NCBI GenBank assembly: GCA_009746045.1
Contig: RPFO01000667.1
Coordinates: forward strand, 4,758,924-4,798,923
DNA length: 40,000 nt
Direction of reading: 5' to 3'
DNA from: Mesostigma viride
Taxonomy: Eukaryota; Streptophyta; Mesostigmatophyceae; Mesostigmatales; Mesostigmataceae
Within the stretch, counting starts at the first letter, position 1, and each line of letters opens with the position of its first letter. The position numbers and the translations under genes are program-made. Shown here piece by piece: positions 10,020 through 19,220 of the stretch. The notes under the pieces were generated by a model. The model was not told the origin of the DNA, searched no databases, and saw only the letters and a program-made list of their open reading frames with translations.

Positions 10020-11020
10020 AGGCCGGCGATGCTCCTCCCATCACCACCTGGGCGGACATGCTTAAGCAACACACCACCTCCACCACCTCCGCCGTCGCAG
10101 CCCAGCTTCAACGGCAGACGCTTGACCTCCGCGAGGAGGCCGAGCTCGCCAAGCGCAGCCTCAACGTCATTGTCAAGAATCTCAAGATGGAGGAAGGTGA
10201 GAATTCCGAGAAGCTTGCGCGTGCTTTTGAGAGAGAAATCCTTGATCGCATGGGCCTTACTGGTGAGATCGAGCTGGCCGCCCACCGCCTTCCCCGCGCG
10301 CGGGGTAAGGCAGGGCCGCCCCCGCTCCTTCTCACCTTTAAGACCCCGGCGGACAAGATTTCTTTTCTCAGACGCCGCAAGCGGCTCGAGAAGACTCTCT
10401 TCACCCTTGATGACGACTTGACCCTGGCGCAGCAACAACGGCGACGGGAGCTATGGCCGACCTACCTCCAGCTCCGGCAGACCAAGGCGGGGCAGCCGGT
10501 GTACTGGAAGGGGGCGGCCATCTACGTCGGCCACAAGCCCTGGCAGGCGACCCCCGCGGCCCCAGCGACTCCAGACGCCCCAGCTTAGGGGAATACAGCA
10601 GTAGTAGTGTAGAATAGATAGACCGTGGCCATGTACATGTACGCCTCCTAGAGGCCCTATTCCAGCTAAGCCACGCGCTTTATGTAATCATGTACATGTG
10701 TGCCTATGATGAGCCACACTCCAGACGATGCCTAGTTTTATTTATTAATGCTGTGCCCATGCAGAGAGTTGCTCTCTGCTGAGATGCCACGCTCTAGTTT
10801 TGTATAGCCATGATGATCTTCCCCCTCACAGGCATGCTCCCCCCTTACCCGGGCATAGCGTGATAGACCATGAGGGTGCGGGTGCCCTGGTGCACCTAGA
10901 GCAGGGGTAGCTTACATTCCCACCCTTGCATGAAGTAGCCTAGAATGTATTAAAAGCCATATGCCCCTTCTCAGGGCTATGTGCTACATCTACTCCCAAC
11001 GGAGTGATGTTGATAATTAA
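10020..11020 (+). mobile_element. 5'-truncated ORF1-family element G
   Basis: Begins within ORF1 (A-P-P-I-T-T-W-A-D-M-L) and runs through the ORF1 stop at 10588, a roughly 400-bp 3' UTR and the terminal stem-loop (CTCCCAACGGAG) at 10994-11005. Flanked by TTGGGGGG at 10012-10019 and 11021-11028. Without it, the ORF2 of LINE F reads through this site apart from an extra CTC. No ORF2 follows ORF1. Confidence 0.75.
10023..10588 (+). pseudogene. LINE ORF1p-like fragment (G)
   Basis: About 188 open codons. Order: end of a coiled-coil-like region (LREEAELAKRSLNVIVKNLK), an RRM-like block with EREILDRMG and the AAHRLPRARGKAG motif that corresponds to the AHR segment of L1 ORF1p, then a C-terminal block FLRRRKRLEKTLFTLDDDLT and QQQRRREL-WPTY. 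In L1 elements this protein binds RNA and acts as a chaperone. Only the N-terminus is missing; the remaining frame is open. Confidence 0.8.
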
Positions 11021-11028
11021 TTGGGGGG

Positions 11029-11131
11029 CTCAGGTGGCTTGCCCACAGGGTCGGGGTGTGTGAGCCTTAACAATCTTCTGCCACCGCGTCTTGTTCTGCA
11101 TGGCAGTCCAAAGAAGGGAGAGAGAGTGGAT
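11029..11131 (-). pseudogene. LINE F ORF2, C-terminal middle segment
   Basis: Minus-strand sequence coding the LWTAMQ-K-RW-KIVKAHTP-PVGKP stretch of ORF2, with a +1 frameshift near the run of C. It links the ORF2 part at 33120-34065 to the 3' end at 9838-10019 once inserts E1 and G are removed. Confidence 0.75.
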
Positions 11132-11205
11132 TGAATTGAATTGAATTGAATTGAATTGTAACATAACTCCGTTGGGAGTATATGTAGCACATAGCCTTTG
11201 ATTAG

Positions 11206-13226
11206 TACTCCGTGGCATGCAATAAGACCACGAGCCACGAGCCACGAGGTAGCCATGGCTGACGGCGGAGCTCAGAACTTTCGCGTCTGAGCCCCAAATT
11301 CCGTCAGATCACTTGCAACCGATGCATCTTTTCTAGGCGCATCTGCTACTATAAACGGTTACAGCTGTAACGCAGTATTGTGACCAGCCTGCAGCTATTA
11401 CGCGAAATGCTATTATGACGAGCAAACGCACAACAACGCAACGCAGCCTAGCGGCTGCGCTCGGCAATGAAAATACGTCTGCAGCTCCGGCTGCAGCTTC
11501 GCCCACCGGCCCAGAAGGCAGCGGCGCCACTAGCCTTGGAAGCTCTAGTGGTCGCCCAGCCCCCTCTCGGTCTCGCCTCGCCAGCAGCGTCGCCTGAACC
11601 CAAGCGCAGTCGCCCTGCCCCTGCCGAGCCGATTTTTGACGAATTTGACGCCAGCCAACCCGGCTTTTTCGACAAGCTCACTGCAGACCGCATCGTGAAC
11701 TACGTGTAATTCTGGGGATCCACCGCCTCGCTTATTGAACTGTGCAAGCAGCTCTTCCATCAGGGTCGTCTCATCAATGCTCAGCAGCAGCATCGCCCAT
11801 ACGAGTACATCTTCACCGCCCCCCGCCCCCGGCTGCAGATATACGCCCTCTTCTCCCTCCTTGGACGCTCCATCGGGGAGCTCTGGCCCCCCAAGCCCAT
11901 CACCACCACCTTGACCGAATCCTCCATCCGCGCCCTCCTTAAGGAAGCTTTCGAGCAGCACCTGACCCCCCTTGCCACAGATGTGGCGGCAATGGGCGGC
12001 ACGCTGGCTGCTGAGCTCCCCACCATCTCCACCGCCACCTCCACCCTCCTCGCCTCCTCCACCGCCACCACCCCCTCCTCCGACGCCATCACCGCCCAGC
12101 TCCGCGACATCGACCAGCGTCTTAAGGACAATGCCATCGCTATCGAGGTCTTGCAGAACACCGCAGGCCTCACCGCCCAGGTGGTGAAGGACATTGCCGC
12201 CAAGCCAGCCCCTGCTGGCCTGGCCGGCGATGCTCCTCCCATCACGACCTGGGCGGACATGCTTAAGCAGCACACCACCTCCACCACCTCCGCCGTCGCA
12301 GCCCAGCTCCAGCGGCAGACGCTTGACCTCCGCGAGGAGGCCGAGCTTGCCAAGCGCAGCCTCAACGTCATTGTCAAGAATCTCAAGATGGAGGAAGGTG
12401 AGAATTCCGAGAAGCTTGCGCGTGCTTTTGAGAGAGAAATCCTTGATCGCATGGGCCTTACTGGTGAGATCGAGCTGGTCGCCCACCGCCTTCCCCGCGC
12501 GCGGGGTAAGGCAGGGCCGCCCCCGCTCCTTCTCACCTTTAAGACCCCAGCGGACAAGATTTCTTTTCTCAGACGCCGCAAGCGGCTCGAGAAGACTCTC
12601 TTCACCCTTGATGACGACTTGACCCTGGCGCAGCAACAACGGCGACGGGAGCTAGATGGCCGACCTACCTCCAGCTCCGGCAGACCAAGGCGGGCCAGCC
12701 GGTGTACTGGAAGGGGGCGGCCATCTACGTCGGCCACAAGCCCTGGCAGGCGACCCCCGCGACCCCAGCGACTCCAGACGCCCCAGCTTAGGGGAATACA
12801 GCAGTAGTAGTGTAAAATAGATAGACCGTGGCCATGTACATGTACGCCTCCTAGAGGCACTATCCCAGCTATAAGCCACGCGCTTTACTTAATCATGTAC
12901 ATGTGTGCCTATGATGAGCCACACTCCAGATGATGCCTAGCTTTATTTAGTTATGCTGTGCCCATGCAGAGAGTTGCTCTCTGCTGAGATGCCACGCTCT
13001 AGTTTTGTATAGCCATGATGATCTTCCCCCTCACAGGCATGCTCCCCCCCTTACCCGGGCATAGCGTGATAGACCATGAGGGTGCCGGTGCCCTGGTGCA
13101 CCTAGAGCAGGGGTCCTTTACATCCCCACCCTTGCATGAAGTAGCTTAGGATGTATGATAGGCCATATGCCCCCTCTCAAGGGCTATGTGCTACATATAC
13201 TCCCAACGGAGTTATGTTACAATTCA
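11206..13226 (+). mobile_element. Apparently full-length ORF1-only LINE derivative H
   Basis: A 2,021-bp unit with a 5' UTR of about 200 bp, a single ORF1, a 430-bp 3' UTR and the terminal stem-loop CTCCCAACGGAG followed by ATGTTACAATTCA. Flanked by the 15-bp TSD ATAGCCTTTGATTAG at 11191-11205 and 13227-13241. It lacks endonuclease and reverse transcriptase genes. By analogy with half-L1 (HAL1) elements of mammals it is a non-autonomous LINE carrying only the RNA-binding protein. It is inserted at the 5' boundary of LINE D. Confidence 0.85.
11415..12791 (+). pseudogene. LINE ORF1p-like protein gene (H), lightly damaged
   Basis: Probable ATG at 11415 in one frame; the main frame runs from about 11467 to 12653 with a single in-frame TAA at 11707-11709. 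A GA insertion near 12655 shifts the last 45 codons; the ancestral stop is at 12789-12791. Order: basic, Ala/Ser/Pro-rich N-terminus; a unique block with FDEFDASQPGFFDKLTADR; a Thr/Ser/Pro-rich region; a probable coiled coil (AQLRDIDQRLKDNAIAIEVL); an RRM-like domain with VAHRLPRARGKAG; and a basic C-terminal domain. About 450 residues. It resembles L1 ORF1p in layout. Long minus-strand open frames over this GC-rich gene are shadows. Confidence 0.8.
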
Positions 13227-13469
13227 ATAGCCTTTGATTAGGCAGCGTAGGATAGCATTTGTAGGACACCTTGCCCGCACCAGCCAGGTCAACACCACCC
13301 TTGGTCTGGCCGGCCCCCAGCGGCTTGGCCAGCCAGGGCGGCACATTCTGACCTGGCCTGGCCCCGAGGACATTCCCAAACGGGTAGGGAAACCTGTCAC
13401 GAACTACGTTCAGATGTTGCTGGACGACCTAGTGGTCCCAGCCCAGTTTGAGCACCGCATTCACTCTCT

Positions 13470-14526
13470 ATGGCACTATCCCAGCTAAGCCATGCGCTTT
13501 ATTTAATCATGTACATGTGTGCCTATGATGAGCCACACTCCAGATGATGCCTAGCTTTATTTAGTGATGTTGTGCCCATGCAGGGAGTAACTCTCTGCTG
13601 AGACGCCATGCCCTAGCTTTTGTATAGCTATGCTGATCTTCCCCTCCATGACAGGCTCCCCCTTCGCTGGGCATAGCTAGGTCGTGGACCGGCTGGATCG
13701 CATAGTATCTCCGCACATCTGAACCCTGTGATGCCAGATCTCCTTTGCGGCCGTTCCGAGCTTGGCACTGGATTCGTTGTCCACATCGTCGCGTCGCTGC
13801 CGCAACACGATGTTTTCTGGCATCCGCGGGCTTTTGGTTCCCGCCGCACATTTGAAAGTGCTGTCCTCCGGCTTTTTGCCTTTGCACCGTGTGCAGTTCT
13901 TGGACGTTTGGAATCATGGCATGGCTAACGTGATGACTGACTAGCTAGACCTTTTCAGTGGTTTTCCATTTGCGGGTATTTCCTCGTAAATGGTGGGAGA
14001 GCGATCGCAGCAATGGTGCTCACCACTAGACACTCCCGGCCAGTTAGGCTCGAAACACACGCCCTGATCAAGCATGCTGTTTCCGGCCCCACCGTCTAGG
14101 TCATCTAGTCGCTCCACACGTAAGCCAGCCATAATTTCAATGCACAAGGATACACATTTCCATCACCATTTCATCTTCATCATCCTGAACGACTCGAAAA
14201 CGCGGAAAAGATAACGGCAGGCTCGAGCTACCATGGTCCGGATTCTCCCGATTTCTGGCCTGCGCTGGTTGTCTCTTTGATAGCTTGAAGATCATGGGGA
14301 TGCAAGTGCCCTGGTGCACCTAGAGCAAGGGTCCTTTACATCCCCACCCTTGCAGGAAGTAGCTTAGGATGTATGATAGGCCATATGCCCCCTCTCAACC
14401 TTGGGCTATGTGCTACATATACTCCCAACGGAGTTATGTTACAATTCAATTCAATTCAATTCAATTCACTCTCTCAACGGAGTTATGTTATATACTCCCA
14501 ACGGAGTTATGTTACAATTCAATTCA
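13470..14526 (+). mobile_element. 5'-truncated ORF1-family element J with duplicated tail
   Basis: Only 3' UTR and tail of the ORF1 family. Flanked by ATTCACTCTCT at 13459-13469 and 14527-14537, with a third copy at 14464-14474 between two tail copies. This suggests two successive insertions at one site, the second being only about 52 bp of tail. It carries the 601-bp R insert at 13679-14279. Confidence 0.75.
13679..14279 (+). mobile_element. Longest copy of retroposon family R
   Basis: A 601-bp block interrupts the 3' UTR of J and is flanked by ATAGCT at 13673-13678 and 14280-14285. Its last 58 bp match 35102-35159 with one substitution, its last 31 bp match the insert at 33204-33234, and its last 11 bp (TTGTCTCTTTG) match inserts at 15003-15013 and 9260-9270. 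All copies share the same 3' end and differ in 5' truncation. There is no poly(A) or microsatellite tail. A roughly 72-codon minus-strand open frame with NCTRCKGKKPEDSTFKC lies at about 13690-13910; its meaning is unknown. No tRNA-like promoter boxes are evident. Confidence 0.7.
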
Positions 14527-15002
14527 ATTCACTCTCTCTCCCGTCTTTGGACTGCCATGCAGGACAAGATGCGGTGGAAGAAGATTGTCAAGGCACACAC
14601 GCCCGACCCTGTGGGCAAGCCACCTCCCCCCAAGCGGAGGAGGCGTTTTGATGAGTAGTGTAGTTAGGATTTTCTAGATAGCTTAGAGTTAGGATAGTTC
14701 GATTACGCGGCTTCCTAGCCACCCCATCCATCATGGAATATGTGCTACATGACCCCCCCACGGAGGCATGTTATAATTTAATTTAATTTTAATTTTTTTT
14801 TTTTTTTTTTTAGCCCTTGAGAGGGGGCATATGGCCTATCATACATCCTAAGCTACTTCCTGCAAGGGTGGGGATGTAAAGGACCCTTGCTCTAGGTGCA
14901 CCAGGGCACTTGCATCCCCATGATCTTCAAGCTATGCCCAGCGAAGGGGGAGCCTGTCATGGGGGGGGAGATCAGCATAGCTATACAAAAGCTAGGGCAT
15001 GG

Positions 15003-15013
15003 TTGTCTCTTTG
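15003..15013 (+). mobile_element. 11-bp R-family insert with 20-bp target duplication
   Basis: TTGTCTCTTTG lies between two perfect copies of ATACAAAAGCTAGGGCATGG (14983-15002 and 15014-15033). Related 3' UTR copies carry this 20-mer once. Taken alone it could be a repair event. Its identity with the 3' end of R makes an extremely 5'-truncated retroposon more likely. Confidence 0.65.
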
Positions 15014-15040
15014 ATACAAAAGCTAGGGCATGGCGTCTCA

Positions 15041-15208
15041 AGAGGAGGAGCCGTTTTGATGAGTAGCGTAGATAGGATTTTCTAGACTAGATATAGCTTA
15101 GAGTTAGGTTAGTTCGATTACGCGGCTTCCTCCACACCACCCATCCAACCTGGAATATGTGCTACATGATCTCCCAACGGAGACATGTTATAATTTAATT
15201 TAATTTTA
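15041..15208 (+). mobile_element. 5'-truncated LINE C (168 bp)
   Basis: Contains only the last few ORF2 codons, the 3' UTR, the stem-loop CTCCCAACGGAG and an (AATTT)n tail. Flanked by the 11-bp TSD ATGGCGTCTCA at 15030-15040 and 15209-15219. Inserted into E1. Confidence 0.9.
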
Positions 15209-15250
15209 ATGGCGTCTCAGCAGAGAGTTACTCCCTGCATGGGCACAACA

Positions 15251-15822
15251 CTGTCATGGCTGTGTTTGTCGCGCGCCCGGTTGATGGAGGAGGTGCGTCG
15301 CCTTCCCCCTGACAGTTTGCCGCTGGTCTTCATTTTTGTTGACTATATCAAGGCCTTTGACACGGTCCTCTGGGAGGCTCTTTGGGCCATCCTAGCTCTG
15401 GATCGGGTGCCACCTGCGTTTATTGCTGCCATTCGCCGACTGTATGAGGGCTCATGTGCAGGCAGTAGTGCGGACTGCGGAAGGCACCGCCACCCCACCA
15501 TTCCCCCTTCACCACGGGGTGTGGCAAGGTTGTGTCCTGTCCCCATACCTGTTCATTATTGTCGTGGATCACGTCATGCGCAGGGCACGTGCGCGCTTTA
15601 CTGCTCTTAAGGGGTTCGAGCCAGGCTTGGACATCCTTAACGTGAAAGAGCACGGCGGGGTTAGACCGGGTTACCGCCTTGCCGACCTGATTTATGCGGA
15701 TGACACCACCCTCATCGCGCGCCCCGAGCACATTCAGACCTGGCTGGACTGTCTGGGCCTGGAGGCGAGGGCGGTGGGGTTGGAGATTAGTGTCAAAACC
15801 GAGGCGATGGTGATTGGGGCCT
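15251..15822 (+). pseudogene. LINE B ORF2: reverse transcriptase core
   Basis: RT motif A (FIFVDYIKAFDTVLWEALW), then a one-base frameshift near 15455, then motif B (HHGVWQGCVLSPYLF) and motif C (YADD at 15693-15704) followed by LEARAVGLEISVKTEAMVIG. In an autonomous LINE this enzyme copies the element RNA at the nicked target. The frameshift, truncation before the N-terminal endonuclease and three insertions inactivate it. Confidence 0.85.
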
Positions 15823-16161
15823 AGGTTGGCAAATACGGGTACGGGGTATAATACGCGGACCTAAAATACGCGTATTATACGTGGGGGGTGTAAAATACGC
15901 GGCGGTAAAATACGCGACCGTTTTTGTGGTCCAATTGTCAGTCACCCAATTAGCACGCTCCTTGATGATGGTCATGCAGTTATTGCAACTGAAATTTGGT
16001 GTATATGCTTATTTATTAACATCTTCCATTAATTTATGCCCTGCAATCCTATCTGATTATGATTTGTTAAATGCTGGGGGGAGCAGACTGCAACGGTCCG
16101 AACTGTAAGGAATCAATTAATTAGTTAATTGTAAGGAAAGCCATCCACTATATAATGCATG

Positions 16162-16392
16162 AGAGGACATAAGACACAAGGTCCAAGGACCTTGCTCTCA
16201 AGGATCCCACAACAAGCTCCATACACATACACACATGTGCACACACATTCATCATTGACAAAATGCACAACAGCAGAGGACATAAGACACAAGGTCCAAG
16301 GACCTTGCTCTCAAGGATCCCACAACAAGCTCCATACACATACACACATGTGCACACACATTCATCATGCATTGACAAAATGCACAACAGCA
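16162..16392 (+). repeat. Tandem duplication of about 113 bp inside the hAT element
   Basis: Two copies (16162-16274, 16275-16392), nearly identical apart from a 4-bp insertion (CATG) in the second. Each contains the palindrome CAAGGTCCAAGGACCTTG and a CACACATGTGCACACACA stretch. Confidence 0.85.
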
Positions 16393-16585
16393 CCCCCGCT
16401 GCCATGGAGATTACTCCACGTTGGTCCATGCAATTATTCAAGCCAGCACGGCCATGCTTTCATAACGGCAGCGCATGCAGCCCTTGTTCTCACTATACTA
16501 TTGCTAGTAACTTGTGAGTTATAACTTCATGTCCCATCCATCACATGGGTCCATGCAACCATCGGCCATCACCCACTAGCTGCCA

Positions 16586-17149
16586 TCACATACTACACCG
16601 GCTGAAGATGGTATAAGTATTTTCGGGTACCATCTGCTTGAAAGAGGCGCTCTCAGCCGCCTTGAAGGCAATGCCGTTCTCGATAAAAAATTCGGCAGCC
16701 AGCAGCTGGATACCTTGTTCGTCGACGGGAACCAGCCATTTGGTGATGCTCAGCTGGCCTTGATGCTTGCTGGGAACCGACGACAAGTCAGCCGGCGCAG
16801 CCCCTCCCATCTCCGCCATTGCCCTGTTCAAAGTGTGCACCTTCTTGGCGTCTGACTTCTGCAACTTGTTGTTAGCAATCCTGAGAAACCTGTTCCGGAT
16901 ATTCGGTGGAATTTTGTCGCAGGGTAACACCCCTTCCCCTGCGATTCCGGCAAAGTGTGCACGGACTCGGAATACGCTTATTGGCCCCGCCTTGTAGGAG
17001 AAGTTCTTGTTGCAAAATGAGCAGAACATCCTCGACACATACTGCGTTGTGTTACTAACAGCATCCGTGACTGCTTCTTTCTTCTCGACAACGAAATCCC
17101 ATTCAGGCCCTTTCTTCGGCATGGCTGCAAATCGAAAATGGCTGCACAC
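16586..17149 (-). pseudogene. hAT transposase N-terminal fragment with BED-type zinc finger
   Basis: 187 codons open; the likely start is Met10 (MPKKGPEWDF). A BED-like zinc finger spans about residues 43-80 with CSFCNKNFS, RVRAHFAGIAGEG and VLPCDKIPP, as in hAT transposases where it binds the transposon ends. Residues about 148-175 (LLAAEFFIENGIAFKAAESA) match the start of the DUF659-type hAT region. The catalytic DDE core and C-terminal dimerisation domain are missing, so the element cannot move by itself. Confidence 0.75.
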
Positions 17150-17534
17150 TATCGCACAGTCGCACTGGCCTCGTCCTCGCTATATTGCATTACACCGTCA
17201 GTAGCACAGCTGGCATTTGCTGTCATTATGCGTGATGTACCTAGTCCTAGCTGTCTCCTACCGGCCAAAGATTTTGCAAGGCTTGCGCTTTATGGAAAGA
17301 ACTGTACGCATCTACTTCTAGTAGTAAAAATCTCAAATGTGCAGTGAACGCGCCGCGCCCAGAACCTGGGCACCGCGCCAGTGCCCGCTGCCCGCTGGTA
17401 CCCCCGAAAAATTCTAAGTCCAAACCGCGTATTCTGAAGTAAAGTACGCGTACATACGGCGGAGGCCTTCAGTGTACGTTTTCCCGTACTTCTGCGGCTC
17501 CGTACGGCGTACTGACCAACCCGGATTGGGGCCT

Positions 17535-17895
17535 CCAGTACACCACCGCTGCCGCGCCTGCTCGACGGGACGGAGGTCCCGTTCCGCGACCGCTTCAAGC
17601 TGTTGGGGAGCTGGCTTCCTGACACTGCCGACGATGTGGACACCCGCCGGCATCGGCGTTGCCTGGGCCAAGCTCCGTTCGCTCAAACCCTACTGGCGCT
17701 CGAAGGGCCTGGGCGAGCACCGCAAGCGCATGCTCTTCAAGGTCCTCGTCCTCACGGTGCAAACGTATGGCGCCGAGGCGTGGACAAATTATCCCACTCA
17801 AACTGGCATCTAGGCTAGACGGCACAGTTTACAGGATGCTCTGACAGGTCCTGAACGTAGGGTTTTCAGAGCGTCCGTCATCAGAGTCTTTGTAT
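17535..17895 (+). pseudogene. LINE B ORF2: post-RT segment
   Basis: Continues after the hAT insertion with homology to LLDGTEVPFRDRFKLLGSW and SLKPYWRSKGLGEHRKRML, with an extra CGG near 17648 and a small indel near 17785 that shift the frame. It stops at the LTR-array target site (GTATCATGG). Confidence 0.8.
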
Positions 17896-17900
17896 CATGG

Positions 17901-18594
17901 TTTTACATCCCGGCTGACTGCCGGCTGCGAAAGATCTACACCTGATTCATAATAGACCATTATGAACGGTGGTCGCTATATTAATCTACGCAATCCACAC
18001 CATGAATAGTATGGACGATAACTAATCTAACATAATTAACCTGGCGCAGTTGACCCTGGCCGGTTATAGCCTGCGGTGAGACAACCTCTATAGGGAAGCG
18101 TGGCTAATGCCTCCCGAGGTACATGTAGCATTTACGACAGGAATTCAGGACCATGCATTTCCTAAACCCGCGGGCGTGACCCAGCCGGAAAGAGAAAGAG
18201 ATTAACTCAATTCATTTCATTCATTCCGGGGGTGACAATGGTGAACGTTCCCACACACTATTAACCTTGGCGGCTCACGGCGTTGCCAAGCAGTGCCAAG
18301 CAGCACTGCTTGGACGCATGGTCAACCGAGATCTCTAGGGCGCTACGGTTCACACGAATTGACCGTACGACCCAAAACGACTTATACTAGGTCCACGCAC
18401 ATTGACATGCTGCGCACCTACAGATAAACCAAAGTACCGAAAGTACTACAAAACCACTGAATAGCAAGTACAACGCCGTATGAACCGGCTGTACGAATAT
18501 GCCTAAATAGCCGAACAATGAGACTACGCTATTTAACATTGTTGCGCCGAACTGTCCACTAAAGGAACCTAATTAAATAGGCTTGGACGCAACA
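17901..18594 (-). repeat. LTR1 (3' LTR of the long unit)
   Basis: 694 bp. On the minus strand it starts TGTTGCGTCC and ends GGGATGTAAAA. Preceded on the minus strand by the polypurine tract at 18595-18620, which marks it as a 3' LTR. Confidence 0.9.
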
Positions 18595-18620
18595 CTCCTC
18601 CCCCCTCTCTGGGGAGAGGT
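18595..18620 (-). promoter_or_regulatory. Polypurine tract next to the 3' LTR
   Basis: Minus strand reads CCAGAGAGGGGGGAGGAG directly before the LTR start TGTTGCG. Purine tracts at this position prime plus-strand DNA synthesis in LTR elements. Similar G-rich tracts recur at about 20240, 20522, 20602 and 20645. Confidence 0.75.
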
Positions 18621-19049
18621 CGGCTACCCCGCTAGCCCAACGACAACCACGCCCAGAACATGCTAGACTCCGTATACGCATGGTGCAACCCATGAGTGAC
18701 CTATGGTCCCGATGGGGCAGGGACCAGCTTGCACGACTAAGCTGGTCCATCGGGCAAGCCCAACTCAGATCCCGTCCATTGGCCGCGCGGCACGCAGAAG
18801 AAGGATGCATGCCCAAAGGACAGAAGCGAGGGGCCAAGACACAGGGCAGTGAGCCAAGGTCTCCACGATCACCACAAGTTTAGCCACGGACATACGTGAA
18901 TCGTAACACATCCAAAGTGAGGATAGTCAATACAGGCATCGACACGACCACCACTGTAACTGCACGAGGTGATACATCACACGCAGGTGGCTCAACCTCC
19001 AAATTCTCATCACAAGAGCCAATAAAGGCCATGCTACAATAAAGTAGCC

Positions 19050-19120
19050 AAAAGTCGCCAAAGATCACCGAGTGTCGCCAAATGTCACCGAATGTCGCCA
19101 AATGTCACCAAATGTCACCA
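19050..19120 (+). repeat. Short tandem repeat, unit about 10 bp
   Basis: Six or so imperfect units of AATGTCRCCA in the internal region of the LTR element. Confidence 0.7.
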
Positions 19121-19220
19121 ACTCAACAACGTCCCAAATAGAACAGTCTACCAATGGCAAGCAAGGTGCCAAAGGCTCCCACCCGATAAGACAATGTGGT
19201 GAAGAACACAATGTAAACTG

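Larger units (their letters stand above)
13238..14811 (+). mobile_element. 5'-truncated LINE D, split by insert J
   Basis: ORF2 segment 13238-13469 (RQRRIAFVGHLARTSQVNTT.. to ..EHRIHSL), interrupted by J, then 14527-14811 with the ORF2 end, 3' UTR, stem-loop and an (AATTT)n plus T-rich tail. Flanked by AGCCTTTGA (11193-11201, duplicated at 13229-13237 by insertion of H) and AGCCCTTGA (14812-14820), one mismatch. Removal rejoins the 3' UTR of E1. Confidence 0.75.
15823..17523 (-). mobile_element. hAT-type DNA transposon, internally deleted
   Basis: Flanked by GATTGGGGCCT at 15812-15822 and 17524-17534; a hAT TSD is 8 bp, so some of the match is chance. Termini are imperfect inverted repeats: left AGGTTGGCAAATACGGG, right (reverse complement) CGGGTTGGTCAGTACG, close to hAT-type ends. 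It encodes a transposase N-terminal fragment. A 113-bp tandem duplication lies at 16162-16392. Inserted in LINE B. Confidence 0.8.

Noticed and set aside
10108-10438. Antisense frames of 157 and 98 codons
   Set aside because: Same antisense shadow over the ORF1 of element G.
11545-12860. Minus-strand open frames of 364 and 359 codons
   Set aside because: They are GC-rich antisense shadows of the LINE ORF1 gene; the peptides are Gly/Arg/Ser-rich low complexity, and the plus-strand frame carries the recognisable ORF1p blocks.
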